From Bradyrhizobium liaoningense (GTDB taxonomy: Bacteria; Pseudomonadota; Alphaproteobacteria; Rhizobiales; Xanthobacteraceae), in NCBI RefSeq assembly GCF_018130825.1, contig NZ_JAFCJS010000005.1:62001-126000 (forward strand): a stretch of DNA of 64,000 nt, read 5' to 3'. Under the pieces are notes generated by a model. It did no database searches. It was not told the origin of the DNA and saw only the letters and a list, made by a program, of their open reading frames with translations. Within the stretch, counting starts at the first letter, position 1, and each line of letters starts with the position of its first letter. Of this stretch, positions 15,128 through 23,562 are shown piece by piece. The translations under genes and the position numbers were made by a program.

Positions 15128-16036
15128 TCAATGCTCTGCCGCTGAAAGCTTGTAGATCTCCAGCGCGTCCGCATCCGCGCCGCGCGCTGCTTTGGCCAAC
15201 CTGAAAAGTTGACCCGCAAGCGATGCCATCGGCACCGGGGTCGACGTCGTCTGCGCGACGGCGGCGACCGTATCGAGGTCCTTGAGCATCGTGGCGATGT
15301 GACCGAGTGGCGGCGAGTGAATGCCCTGGACCATCCGTGGCACAAACAGCTGAAGCGGAATCGAATCCGCAAAGCCGCCGGCGAGCGCTTCGGGCAACCG
15401 GGCGGCATCAATCCCAGCGTTCACGGCAAGGCGAGTTGCTTCAGCGAGGACGGCCATCGCACATCCGACGATCACTTGATTGCACAGCTTTGTCGTCTGA
15501 CCTGCGCCGGTAGGTCCCATATGGGTGAACCTGCGTGCCATCGCGAGGACGTAGGGGCGCACCCTCTCGATGTCGGCGGCCTCTCCGCCGGCCATGATCG
15601 CAAGCGTGCCTTCCTCGGCGCCCTTGGTGCCGCCGGACACTGGTGCATCGATCCAGCCTGCGCCGTTGGTATCCCTCAATCGACTCGCGAGGTCGCGCGC
15701 CGCGTCAGGATGGATCGACGAGAAGTCGACGACGAGCTTGCGGGCGCCGTCCGCGGCCGAAAGACCTTCAGCTCCGAATATCACTTCCTCAACCGCAGCG
15801 GCGTCCGTCACGCACATGAAGACGATGTCGGCGTCCCTCAAAAGGTCGCGGGGGGTCATTGCGCGCCGTGCACCAGCTTCGACGAGCGGAGCGACCTTGC
15901 CCTCCGAACGGTTCCAGACGGTGACCTGATAGCCGGCCTTGAGCAGGCGGTGGGTCATGGGTGTTCCCATCAGTCCGAGGCCGACATAGCCAAGCCGCTC
16001 GGCGCGCTGCGGGTTTGTCTCGCTCGTATCAGCCAT
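15128..16036 (-). CDS. beta-hydroxyacid dehydrogenase (HIBADH family)
   Basis: 302 residues with the family order: Rossmann motif GYVGLGLMGTPM, the substrate motif DAPVSGGTKGAEEGTLAIM, the catalytic Lys in GAGQTTKLCNQ, and a helical C-terminal domain. Members oxidise 3-hydroxyisobutyrate, tartronate semialdehyde and similar small hydroxyacids with NAD(P). The ATG at 16036 follows AGGAGG. It is transcribed against the surrounding cluster and diverges from the ABC binding protein, so its place in the pathway is a guess. Confidence 0.85.
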   Translation of the reverse strand: MADTSETNPQRAERLGYVGLGLMGTPMTHRLLKAGYQVTVWNRSEGKVAPLVEAGARRAMTPRDLLRDADIVFMCVTDAAAVEEVIFGAEGLSAADGARKLVVDFSSIHPDAARDLASRLRDTNGAGWIDAPVSGGTKGAEEGTLAIMAGGEAADIERVRPYVLAMARRFTHMGPTGAGQTTKLCNQVIVGCAMAVLAEATRLAVNAGIDAARLPEALAGGFADSIPLQLFVPRMVQGIHSPPLGHIATMLKDLDTVAAVAQTTSTPVPMASLAGQLFRLAKAARGADADALEIYKLSAAEH

Positions 16037-16138
16037 AGGTTGCCTCCTCCTGTCGCAGCGCAATTGCGCACGACCGCCGCCCTACCATACATTGCGCGCT
16101 CTCCGGCGAAACCGGCCGGCTTGCATGGCTTGCCTGAT

Positions 16139-16156
16139 TGTTTGAACCATGAAACA
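16139..16156. promoter_or_regulatory. inverted repeat in a divergent promoter region
   Basis: TGTTT-N8-AAACA lies between the HIBADH gene (start 16036, minus) and the ABC binding-protein gene (start 16214, plus). It could be an operator shared by the two. Only one copy was found, so support is weak. Confidence 0.25.
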
Positions 16157-16213
16157 TTTGGGCCGGTCGGGTTGGGTGGCGCCGATCGGCGCCGGAGCAA
16201 CGGAGTGGGCGCG

Positions 16214-17197
16214 ATGCGAACGGTTTCGAGGTTGATGCTGGCAATGGGGGCGGTGGCGGTCGTGATTGCGATCGCAGGTCCCTCACGGGCGCAGCAGACG
16301 ATCCGCGTCGGTTGGACGATCCCGGCCGAGGAGTCCAAGTACTGGATGATGCGTCGCCCGGCTGAATTCCCCAATATCGGCAAGACCTACAACATTGAAT
16401 GGACCCAGTTTCAGGGCACGGCGCCTATGACTCAGGCATTGGCGGCGGGCGCTCTGGATTGTGCAACCCAGGCGCCGCTGTCGCTCTCCAACGGCGTTGT
16501 TGGCGGCAATCTCAAGGCCTATATCGTCGCGCAACATGTCTTCGAGAAGCCCGGCGGCTTTTCGGTCTATTGGGCGGTGATGGATGACTCGCCGATCAAG
16601 ACCATCGCCGACCTCAAGGGCAAGACCGTTGGCATTTCCGTGATCGGCGGCGGCACGCAGGGACCGTTCAACCTGCTGCTGAAGCAGAATGGTGTCGATC
16701 CGGCCAAGGATATCAAGCTGGTCGAAGTCGGCTTCGCTGTCTCGGAAGACGCGTTGCGCCAGGGCCGCGTCGACGCGGTCAACATGAACCAGCCGTTTGC
16801 CGCGCGCGCGGAAGCGAAGGGTGGCACCCGCAAGCTGTTCTCGCTGTCGCAGGCCATGCCGAACATCGTGCACATTCTTGAAGCCTGCCGTGCCGATTTC
16901 GTCGACAAGAACCCGGAACTGGTCAAAGCCTATGTCCGTGACATCACGTCGGGCATGAAGAAGGCTCTGGCGAACCGCGAAGAGACCTTGAAGGTCGTGT
17001 CCGAGGTGCTGAAGGCTCCCGTTCCGGTGCTCGAGACCTACCTGCTCAAGGAGAACGACTTCGGCCGTGACCCCGGAGCTGCGCCGAACTTCCCCGCCAT
17101 TCAGAAGATGCTCGACATCTACGCAGAGACGGGAATGCTACCGAAGCTCGACGTTGCGCAGTTCAAGCATCCGACGATCGTCGCTCCGCTGCAATAG
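16214..17197 (+). CDS. ABC transporter substrate-binding protein (SsuA/TauA/NMT1-like)
   Basis: 327 residues with a signal peptide (basic MRTVSR, hydrophobic core, cleavage after PSRA), then a periplasmic fold of the NMT1/SsuA type: IRVGWTIPAEESKYWM, GTAPMTQALAAGALDCA, and IADLKGKTVGISVIGGGTQG. The family carries aliphatic sulfonates, taurine, nitrate, pyrimidine precursors and aromatic acids. The matching ATPase and two permeases follow further on (19094-21485), separated by the IlvD gene, so the five genes are one importer-plus-enzyme set. The ATG at 16214 begins the signal peptide. Confidence 0.85.
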   Translation: MRTVSRLMLAMGAVAVVIAIAGPSRAQQTIRVGWTIPAEESKYWMMRRPAEFPNIGKTYNIEWTQFQGTAPMTQALAAGALDCATQAPLSLSNGVVGGNLKAYIVAQHVFEKPGGFSVYWAVMDDSPIKTIADLKGKTVGISVIGGGTQGPFNLLLKQNGVDPAKDIKLVEVGFAVSEDALRQGRVDAVNMNQPFAARAEAKGGTRKLFSLSQAMPNIVHILEACRADFVDKNPELVKAYVRDITSGMKKALANREETLKVVSEVLKAPVPVLETYLLKENDFGRDPGAAPNFPAIQKMLDIYAETGMLPKLDVAQFKHPTIVAPLQ

Positions 17198-17231
17198 GCG
17201 GTAGAACGAGATATCCGAACAGTCAGATAGC

Positions 17232-17249
17232 AGTATCCCGGTCAGCCGG
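17232..17249. other. hairpin between binding protein and dehydratase genes
   Basis: ATCCCGG (17232-17238), TCAG, CCGGGAT (17243-17249): a perfect 7-bp stem without a T-run, so not a classic terminator. It may protect the 3' end of the binding-protein mRNA, which is usually made in excess of the rest of the transporter. Confidence 0.4.
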
Positions 17250-17274
17250 GATGTTGCATGAAGAAGATGCACGC

Positions 17275-18969
17275 ATGAAGAAGTTGCGATCACGGGTGAC
17301 GACGGACGGGCTTGACCGGGCCCCGCACCGCGCTTTCATGCGGGCGATGGGCCTTGACGACGCCGCGATCGCCAAGCCTATGGTTGGCGTCGTCAGCATG
17401 AAGGGCGAGCAAACGCCCTGCAACATGACCCATGATTTCCAGGTGGCCGCGGCCAAGACGGGAATCGAGGAGGCCGGCGGGACGCCGCGCGAATTCTCGA
17501 CCGTGTCGGTCTCCGATGGCATCAGCATGAATCACGAGGGAATGAAGTTTTCCCTGTTTTCGCGCGAGCTGATTGCCGACTCGATCGAAGCGGTCGTCCA
17601 TGGCCTCGCCTACGATGCGCTGATCGGATACGGTGGATGCGACAAGACGCTGCCCGGCGTGATGATGGGCATGGTTCGTTGCAACGTGCCGTCCATTTTC
17701 ATCTACGGCGGCAGTTCGCTGCCTGGGCGCGTGGACGGGCGGACGCTGACGGTGCTCGATTCCTATGAGGCCGTCGGCAGTTTCATGACGGGCGAGATCG
17801 ACGGAGCCACGCTCGAACGGATTGAGCGCGCATGCCTTCCGACCATCGGCGCGTGCGCCGGCCAGTTCACGGCGAACACCATGGGGATGGTGTCGGAGGC
17901 AATGGGCCTGACCATTCCAAACGTTTCGATGGTGCCCGGTGTCTATGCTGAACGCGCGCAGATATCGCGCCGCGCCGGGCGACTGATCATGGAAATGCTG
18001 GAACGAGGCGGGCCGCTCCCGCGCGACATCGTGACGCGGAAATCCCTTGAGAATGGCGCGGCCATCGTGGCCGCGACAGGTGGGTCGACCAACGCCGCGC
18101 TGCATTTGCCCGCGATTGCGAACGAGGCAGGCATCGCATTCACGATCGACGATGTCGGTGAGGTCTTCGTCCGAACACCGCTGATCGGAAATCTGCGCCC
18201 AGGGGGGAAGTACACGGCGAAGGACGTCTATGACATCGGCGGCGCGGCCGTGGTCATTCGCGAGCTGATCCAGAGCGGCCACATTGATGGCAGTTGCATC
18301 ACCATCACGGGCCGCACGCTCGCCGAAGAATACGGCACGGCTAACGCGCCCGATGGGGAGATCGTTTACGCGGCGCGCGCGCCGATCATGCCGGATGGCG
18401 GAGTGGCAGTACTGAAGGGCAATCTTTGTCCAGACGGAGCGGTCATCAAGGTCGCCGGTCTCAAGAGCCTTGTCTTTGAGGGTATCGCACGCGTTTTCGA
18501 AGACGAGGAGGGCTGTGTCGCGGCTGTGCGTGACCGCAGCTACAAGGCCGGCGAGGTCCTTGTTATCCGTAATGAGGGGCCGGTCGGCGGCCCCGGCATG
18601 CGCGAGATGCTCGGCGTCACCGCGCTGATCTACGGGCAGGGCATGGGCGAGAAGGTGGCCCTGATCACCGATGGCCGGTTCTCCGGTGCCACCCGCGGCA
18701 TGTGCATCGGCTATGTCTCGCCAGAAGCGTTCGTGGGCGGTCCGCTGGCGCTCGTTCGCGACGGCGACAAGATCCGGATTGATGCGGCTGGCCGCCGCAT
18801 GGATGTGTTGATCGACGAGCAGGAGCTCGCCGCGCGGCGACGCGACTGGAAGCCGCGACCGCCTCGGCATCGAGCCGGCGCACTGGCGAAATATGCGCGT
18901 TTGGTTGGCCAAGCGCCGGGCGGAGCGGTCACGCACGAGGGCCCGGCGGAATGGCCCTGGTTCGAGTGA
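17275..18969 (+). CDS. IlvD/Edd-family dehydratase
   Basis: 564 residues carrying the three cluster cysteines of the IlvD/Edd family: Cys49 in QTPCNMTHD, one in GGCDKTLPG, one in GACAGQFTANTM; also the C-terminal TDGRFSGATRG motif. These Fe-S enzymes remove water from 2,3-dihydroxy acids or sugar acids. Biosynthetic dihydroxy-acid dehydratase is a possible reading, but the location inside an ABC importer/monooxygenase cluster points to a catabolic dihydroxy or sugar-like acid. The start is ATG 17275 (after GAAGAAG); ATG 17251 is also possible. Confidence 0.8.
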   Translation: MKKLRSRVTTDGLDRAPHRAFMRAMGLDDAAIAKPMVGVVSMKGEQTPCNMTHDFQVAAAKTGIEEAGGTPREFSTVSVSDGISMNHEGMKFSLFSRELIADSIEAVVHGLAYDALIGYGGCDKTLPGVMMGMVRCNVPSIFIYGGSSLPGRVDGRTLTVLDSYEAVGSFMTGEIDGATLERIERACLPTIGACAGQFTANTMGMVSEAMGLTIPNVSMVPGVYAERAQISRRAGRLIMEMLERGGPLPRDIVTRKSLENGAAIVAATGGSTNAALHLPAIANEAGIAFTIDDVGEVFVRTPLIGNLRPGGKYTAKDVYDIGGAAVVIRELIQSGHIDGSCITITGRTLAEEYGTANAPDGEIVYAARAPIMPDGGVAVLKGNLCPDGAVIKVAGLKSLVFEGIARVFEDEEGCVAAVRDRSYKAGEVLVIRNEGPVGGPGMREMLGVTALIYGQGMGEKVALITDGRFSGATRGMCIGYVSPEAFVGGPLALVRDGDKIRIDAAGRRMDVLIDEQELAARRRDWKPRPPRHRAGALAKYARLVGQAPGGAVTHEGPAEWPWFE

Positions 18970-19093
18970 CGAGCCGCGGGGGTGCCGAAGGTAATCGTCC
19001 GTCTGGCAGACTTCTTGCTAAGCTCGTGCCGCAGGTGGACGACTTTCAGCAGTCGATTGCGTGATGTTCGCGGATGCGTGAAGTGAGAGTAGG

Positions 19094-19939
19094 ATGAAGG
19101 TAGTGCCTTCGAGATCGAGCGAATGGGTGGGACCGGTGACGTCACAAAAGCCGGCTTCTGCGATCATAGAGATCGATCGCGTCTCGCAGGTTTTTCAGAC
19201 CTCGGCGCGCAAGGACCATTTGGCACTTTCGGACATCTCGCTGACGATCGACGAAGGGGCCTTCGTCTCCATTCTCGGGCCGTCCGGCTGCGGCAAGTCG
19301 ACACTGCTCTACATCGTCGGGGGCTTTGTCACCCCAACCAGCGGCGCGGCGAAGATTAAGGGGCAGGCGATCACGGGACCCGGCCCTGATCGCGGACCCG
19401 TTTTCCAGGAGTTCGCGCTGTTTCCCTGGAAGACGGTGTTGGGCAATGTGATGTACGGGCCGCGCCAGCAGGGTGTGCGGACGAGCGAGGCCGAGGCGCA
19501 GAGCCGATCGCTGATCGAGATGGTCGGCCTCAAGGGCTATGAGAATTTCTATCCCAAGGAGCTCTCGGGCGGCATGAAGCAGCGCGTGGCGCTCGCCCGG
19601 ACGCTTGCCTACCATCCCGAAGTCCTGTTGATGGACGAACCGTTTGGAGCGCTCGACGCTCATACCAGGACGCGCTTGCAGAACGATCTCCTGAACATCT
19701 GGGAGCGTGATCGCAAGACGGTGTTGTTCGTCACCCACTCGGTCGACGAAGCTGTCTTTCTCTCGGACAAGGTGGTGATGATGTCGAGATCGCCCGGGCG
19801 CATCCGGCAAGTCATCGACATCGATCTGCCGCGGCCACGTCGCCGTAACGAATTGCTCCTCGATCCGCGTTACCAGAAATACGTCGTGGACATCGAACGC
19901 ATGTTCGACGAAAGCGACGAGGGCGGGGCACCCTCATGA
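19094..19939 (+). CDS. ABC transporter ATP-binding protein (SsuB/TauB-like)
   Basis: 281 residues with Walker A GPSGCGKST, the Q-loop PVFQEFALFPW, signature LSGGMKQRVALARTL, Walker B VLLMDEPFGALD and the switch His in FVTHSVDEAV. The FQEFALFPW and SRSPGRI patterns are typical of the nitrate/sulfonate/taurine group. It energises import through the two permeases that follow with 4-base overlaps. ATG 19094 comes after GAGAGTAGG. Confidence 0.9.
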   Translation: MKVVPSRSSEWVGPVTSQKPASAIIEIDRVSQVFQTSARKDHLALSDISLTIDEGAFVSILGPSGCGKSTLLYIVGGFVTPTSGAAKIKGQAITGPGPDRGPVFQEFALFPWKTVLGNVMYGPRQQGVRTSEAEAQSRSLIEMVGLKGYENFYPKELSGGMKQRVALARTLAYHPEVLLMDEPFGALDAHTRTRLQNDLLNIWERDRKTVLFVTHSVDEAVFLSDKVVMMSRSPGRIRQVIDIDLPRPRRRNELLLDPRYQKYVVDIERMFDESDEGGAPS

Positions 19940-20721
19940 TGTCGCCGGCTGCCGTGCTCAAGCGTGCCGCCCCGGTGCTTGCCTGCGTCGGGTTATTGGC
20001 CATATGGCAGGCCGCTGCGCTGGTGCTGAAGAACGACAGCTTTCCAACGGCGATCGAGGCGATCCGCGCGATCCCGGATATCCTTGGCGACAAGGAATCC
20101 CTCGTCAATATCCTGGCCTCGCTTCGTCGCATGGCGTTGGGGTTCGGTGTAGCCGTGCTTTTTTCGATTCCACTTGGCCTGTTGATGGGGCGCAGCCGGG
20201 CCGTCGCAGCCTTCTTCAATCCGCTTTTAATGGTGATCTATCCGGTCCCGAAGGCAGCGTTGATGCCCATCATCATGTTGTGGCTGGGCGTCGGCGATAT
20301 CACAAAGACGCTGGTGATCTTCCTCGGCGTCAGCCTGCCCGTGATCTATCACAGCTTCGAGGGCGCCAAGGCCGTCGAAGAGAAGATGCTGTGGTCGGGT
20401 GCTGCGATGGGTCTCTCGTCCGTGCAACGTCTGATCCGGATTGTACTGCCTGCCGCGCTGCCGGAGATCCTGACCGGATGCCGCACAGGATTGGTGCTGG
20501 CGCTGATCACCATGATCACCAGCGAGATGATCGCCCGCCAGTCCGGTGCAGGCAACATCCTGTTCAATGCGCTCGACATGGGGCAATACGACACAGTCTT
20601 TGCGATGATCATCATCGTGGGAGCAATGGGCATCTGCCTCGATGCGATCTTCGAGGGGATTCGCGCCAGGCTGGTGCGCTGGTCCGAGCCTCAGTTCGAC
20701 ATGCCGCTGAGCTTCTCATGA
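19936..20721 (+). CDS. ABC transporter permease 1 (SsuC/TauC-like)
   Basis: 261 residues, about six membrane helices, with the cytoplasmic coupling loop (GAAMGLSSVQRLIRIVLPAA) that contacts the ATPase, and family strings PVPKAALMPIIMLWLG and LVLALITMITSEMI. The start overlaps the stop of the ATPase gene (ATGA). Pairs with the next gene to form the membrane channel. Confidence 0.9.
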   Translation: MMSPAAVLKRAAPVLACVGLLAIWQAAALVLKNDSFPTAIEAIRAIPDILGDKESLVNILASLRRMALGFGVAVLFSIPLGLLMGRSRAVAAFFNPLLMVIYPVPKAALMPIIMLWLGVGDITKTLVIFLGVSLPVIYHSFEGAKAVEEKMLWSGAAMGLSSVQRLIRIVLPAALPEILTGCRTGLVLALITMITSEMIARQSGAGNILFNALDMGQYDTVFAMIIIVGAMGICLDAIFEGIRARLVRWSEPQFDMPLSFS

Positions 20722-21485
20722 TGTCGCGCCTCGTCTCAGCAAACCTCCTCCTTGGCCTCGCGCCGATCGCGTTGGTGATCGCCGTTTGGCAGGGCCTCGT
20801 CTCGTTCGGCTTTGCACCCGCGACCTTGCTGCCGCCCCCGGGCTACGTCTTTGGCCGCCTCCTGCAGCAGTTCGTGACATGGACGTTTCAGCAGGAGATC
20901 GCGGCGACCCTGATCCGGCTGTTTGCCGGCTTTGCGATCGCGGTCGTGCTCGGCGTCGGCTTCGGCATTGCGGCGGCCGCTAGTCCCACAATCAACGCTG
21001 TCGTTCGGCCGATCGTGCGCGTGCTGGCGCCGTTGCCCAAGGTCGCGCTCTATCCGGCGCTGTTGCTGCTGCTCGGGTTCGGTCACGGATCGAAGATCAC
21101 GTTGGTCGCAGCAGACGCACTTTTTCCCATCTTGCTGTCTACCTATTACGGCGCATCGACGGTTGAGCAGAAGCTGATCTGGTCGGCTATGGCGGCGGGA
21201 ACGCCGCGCTACGAGATCCTGTTCAAGGTGGTATTACCGGCGGCGATGCCCTCAGTCCTGACCGGCTGCCGGATCGGCCTTGTCATTTCCTGCATCGTGG
21301 TGTTTCTGGCCGAGATGATCACGTCGACGGACGGGCTGGGCCATGCTCTCGTCACGGCAGCCCGGACGTTCCAGGCCGTCGACATGTTCGTGCCGTTGAT
21401 CACGATCTCGCTGCTGGGGTTGATCCTGAACGCCCTGTTGGGCGTCGTGCGATCGTACCTCTTGCGGGGCTTCCCCGAAGCGTGA
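20718..21485 (+). CDS. ABC transporter permease 2 (SsuC/TauC-like)
   Basis: 255 residues, about six membrane helices, with LPKVALYPALLLLLGFGHG and the coupling loop AMAAGTPRYEILFKVVLPAA. The start (two ATG codons, 20718 and 20721) overlaps the stop of permease 1. Two different permease genes are unusual for SsuC/TauC importers, which mostly use one gene twice; here they presumably form a heterodimer. Confidence 0.9.
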   Translation: MMSRLVSANLLLGLAPIALVIAVWQGLVSFGFAPATLLPPPGYVFGRLLQQFVTWTFQQEIAATLIRLFAGFAIAVVLGVGFGIAAAASPTINAVVRPIVRVLAPLPKVALYPALLLLLGFGHGSKITLVAADALFPILLSTYYGASTVEQKLIWSAMAAGTPRYEILFKVVLPAAMPSVLTGCRIGLVISCIVVFLAEMITSTDGLGHALVTAARTFQAVDMFVPLITISLLGLILNALLGVVRSYLLRGFPEA

Positions 21486-21523
21486 TCTGACTGACCAAGA
21501 AACCACGATACCGGGAGTGAACC

Positions 21524-22570
21524 ATGCTGGCCGATCGCATCGAGGCAAAGTGGATCGACGCATTCTGCGAGATTTTTGAGCGATGCGCCGTCAAGGCCGG
21601 CGATACCGCGGCGATCCTCTCGGAGACCCAATCGCGCGCATTGAATGTTCATCTGGCAGAACTCGCGCTGCTGCGCATGGGCGCGCGGCCGTTCCACGTG
21701 GTGATGCCGACGCCCCGCAACCGGAACATCGTTCCGGTTCGTTCGACCGGGGCGAGCGAGGCGATCCAAAAGCTTGGTCCGGTCGTCACCGCACTTCAAC
21801 AGGCCGGCTTTGTGGTGGATTGCACCATCGAGGGCTTGATGCACGCGGTGGAAACGCCTGAAATCCTGAAAGCTGGCGCACGAATTCTGGTGATCTCCAA
21901 TGAGCATCCCGAGGCGCTGGAACGGATGGTGCCGGATCCGGCATTGGAGAAGCGCGTCCGCGCCGCAGCCAAGATGCTACGAGGAACCAAGCGCATGCGG
22001 GTGACCTCGAAGGCTGGCACGGCGCTCGACGTCGATATGGTTGGTGCTTCAACCGTCGGCGTGTGGGGCTGGACCGATAAGCCCGGCACGCTGGCGCATT
22101 GGCCCGGCGGTATCGTCGTCAGCTTTCCCAAGAGCGGAACGATCAACGGCACGCTGGTGATGGCACCCGGTGACATCAATCTGACCTTCAAGCGTTACCT
22201 GGCCTCGCCGGTGAAGATGACGTTGAAGGACGATTATGTCGTCGAACTGGAAGGCGAGGGTACAGATGCCGCTATGATGCGCGCCTATCTCGCCGCCTGG
22301 GGCGACCGCGAGGCCTACGCCGTGTCGCATGTCGGCTTCGGCATGAATCCGGGCGCGCGTTACGAGGCGCTGTCCATGTACGATCAGCGCGACACCAATG
22401 GCACGGAGATCCGCGCCGTCTCCGGCAATTTCCTCTTCTCGACCGGAGCGAACGAGTTCGCCGGCCGCTACACGGCAGGGCATTTCGATCTACCGATGAT
22501 GGGGACGACCATCGAGCTCGATGGCGTCGCGGTGGTCCGGGAGGGCGTCCTGCAGGATGTCTTCGGCTAG
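21524..22570 (+). CDS. NicX-like ring-opening dioxygenase (2,5-dihydroxypyridine 5,6-dioxygenase family)
   Basis: 348 residues that follow NicX of Pseudomonas along most of the length by recall: RVTSKAGTALD, WGWTDKPGTLAHWPGGIV, SHVGFGMNPGARYEAL, GNFLFSTGAN, and AGHFDLPMMGTTIELDG. The His and Asp of AGHFDLP correspond to NicX metal ligands, and another His lies in SHVGFG, so an Fe(II) site is plausible. NicX opens 2,5-dihydroxypyridine to N-formylmaleamate; related members are often mislabelled leucyl aminopeptidases. It is the last gene of the importer set. The other enzymes of the nicotinate route were not seen nearby, so a different N-heterocyclic or hydroxylated ring is likely. Confidence 0.75.
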   Translation: MLADRIEAKWIDAFCEIFERCAVKAGDTAAILSETQSRALNVHLAELALLRMGARPFHVVMPTPRNRNIVPVRSTGASEAIQKLGPVVTALQQAGFVVDCTIEGLMHAVETPEILKAGARILVISNEHPEALERMVPDPALEKRVRAAAKMLRGTKRMRVTSKAGTALDVDMVGASTVGVWGWTDKPGTLAHWPGGIVVSFPKSGTINGTLVMAPGDINLTFKRYLASPVKMTLKDDYVVELEGEGTDAAMMRAYLAAWGDREAYAVSHVGFGMNPGARYEALSMYDQRDTNGTEIRAVSGNFLFSTGANEFAGRYTAGHFDLPMMGTTIELDGVAVVREGVLQDVFG

Positions 22571-23559
22571 CCGCGGTCGATCACGGGCGGGCGAGCCAGG
22601 TCGAAGTGCCGAAGCAGGTCCACCATGGCCTGCAGCCGCTTGACGCGATAGGCATCGACGTCCATGTCTGAATAATCGAGAAAGCCGGCCCCCGTGCGGA
22701 GACCGATCCGGCCTTCGTGCATGTTCTTCGAAATCACCTCGGGCGCGCGATAGCGGTCGCTGCCGAGCGCGCCCTCGAGATAGCGGCTGGCGTAGTACAA
22801 AATGTCGCCGCCGCCCCAGTCGATGAATTCGAGCAGCCCGAGCACGGCGTAGCGGAAGCCGAAGCCGTAGCGGATCGCCTTGTCGATCTCCTCGGCGCTG
22901 GCGACGCCTTCCTCCACCATGCGTGCGGCCTCGTTCATTGCCAACGCCTGGATGCGCGGGACGATGAAGCCGGGCGTCGCCGCGCAGACCACTGGCACCT
23001 TGCCAATGCCTTCGAGCAGCGCCTTGACCTCGTCGACGATGGCGGGATCGGTGGCTTTGCCCGGCGAAACCTCGACCAGCGGAATCAGATAGGCCGGGTT
23101 GAGCCAGTGCACATTGAGAAAGCGACGAGGGTTCACGATCGCGTCGGAGAGGTCGTCGACGAGAATGGTTGATGTCGTCGATGCGATGATCGTGTCCGGC
23201 TTGACTTGCCTTGAGGCTGTCCCCAGCACCTCTCGCTTGAGTTCAACGACTTCTGGAACACCTTCGAAGACCATTCCGGCTTCGGTCAATGCTGCGCCGC
23301 TCTGGCTGGCCGGCACCACCGACACACGAGCGATGAGGGGATCGACATCTGCCTCGGTAAGCAGCCCCAAGCTTGATAGGCTGGAAAAAGTCTTCCTGAC
23401 TTCCCCGAGCGCGTCCGCCTCCAGCTTGTCGAAATCCTGCGGTGAGCGAGCCTTGACGTCGACCATCGTGACCGTATGCCCGGCATAGGCGAACGCGACG
23501 GCTATGCCGCGCCCCATGCGGCCGGCCCCGAGACAGGCGATGTTGGCGCGACGGGTCAT
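22567..23559 (-). CDS. 3-hydroxyacyl-CoA dehydrogenase family protein
   Basis: 330 residues: N-terminal NAD domain with CLGAGRMGRGIAVAFAYAG, the catalytic region with NVHWLNPAYLIPLVEVSP, and the helical C-terminal domain with GFIVPRIQALAMNEAARMVE and GFGFRYAVLG. Oxidises a 3-hydroxyacyl-CoA (or a hydroxy acid such as carnitine-type substrates) with NAD. It ends the five-gene minus operon and overlaps the end of the NicX-like gene by 4 bases, tail to tail. Confidence 0.85.
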   Translation of the reverse strand: MTRRANIACLGAGRMGRGIAVAFAYAGHTVTMVDVKARSPQDFDKLEADALGEVRKTFSSLSSLGLLTEADVDPLIARVSVVPASQSGAALTEAGMVFEGVPEVVELKREVLGTASRQVKPDTIIASTTSTILVDDLSDAIVNPRRFLNVHWLNPAYLIPLVEVSPGKATDPAIVDEVKALLEGIGKVPVVCAATPGFIVPRIQALAMNEAARMVEEGVASAEEIDKAIRYGFGFRYAVLGLLEFIDWGGGDILYYASRYLEGALGSDRYRAPEVISKNMHEGRIGLRTGAGFLDYSDMDVDAYRVKRLQAMVDLLRHFDLARPPVIDRG

Positions 23560-23562
23560 CGA

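Noticed and set aside
15209..17197. A long open frame leading into the ABC binding-protein gene
   Set aside because: The signal peptide begins at 16214; everything before it is antisense to the HIBADH gene.
17290..18936. A 548-codon open frame on the minus strand opposite the IlvD gene
   Set aside because: Shadow of a high-GC coding strand; no family motifs, no ribosome site, and the plus strand has three conserved cysteines.
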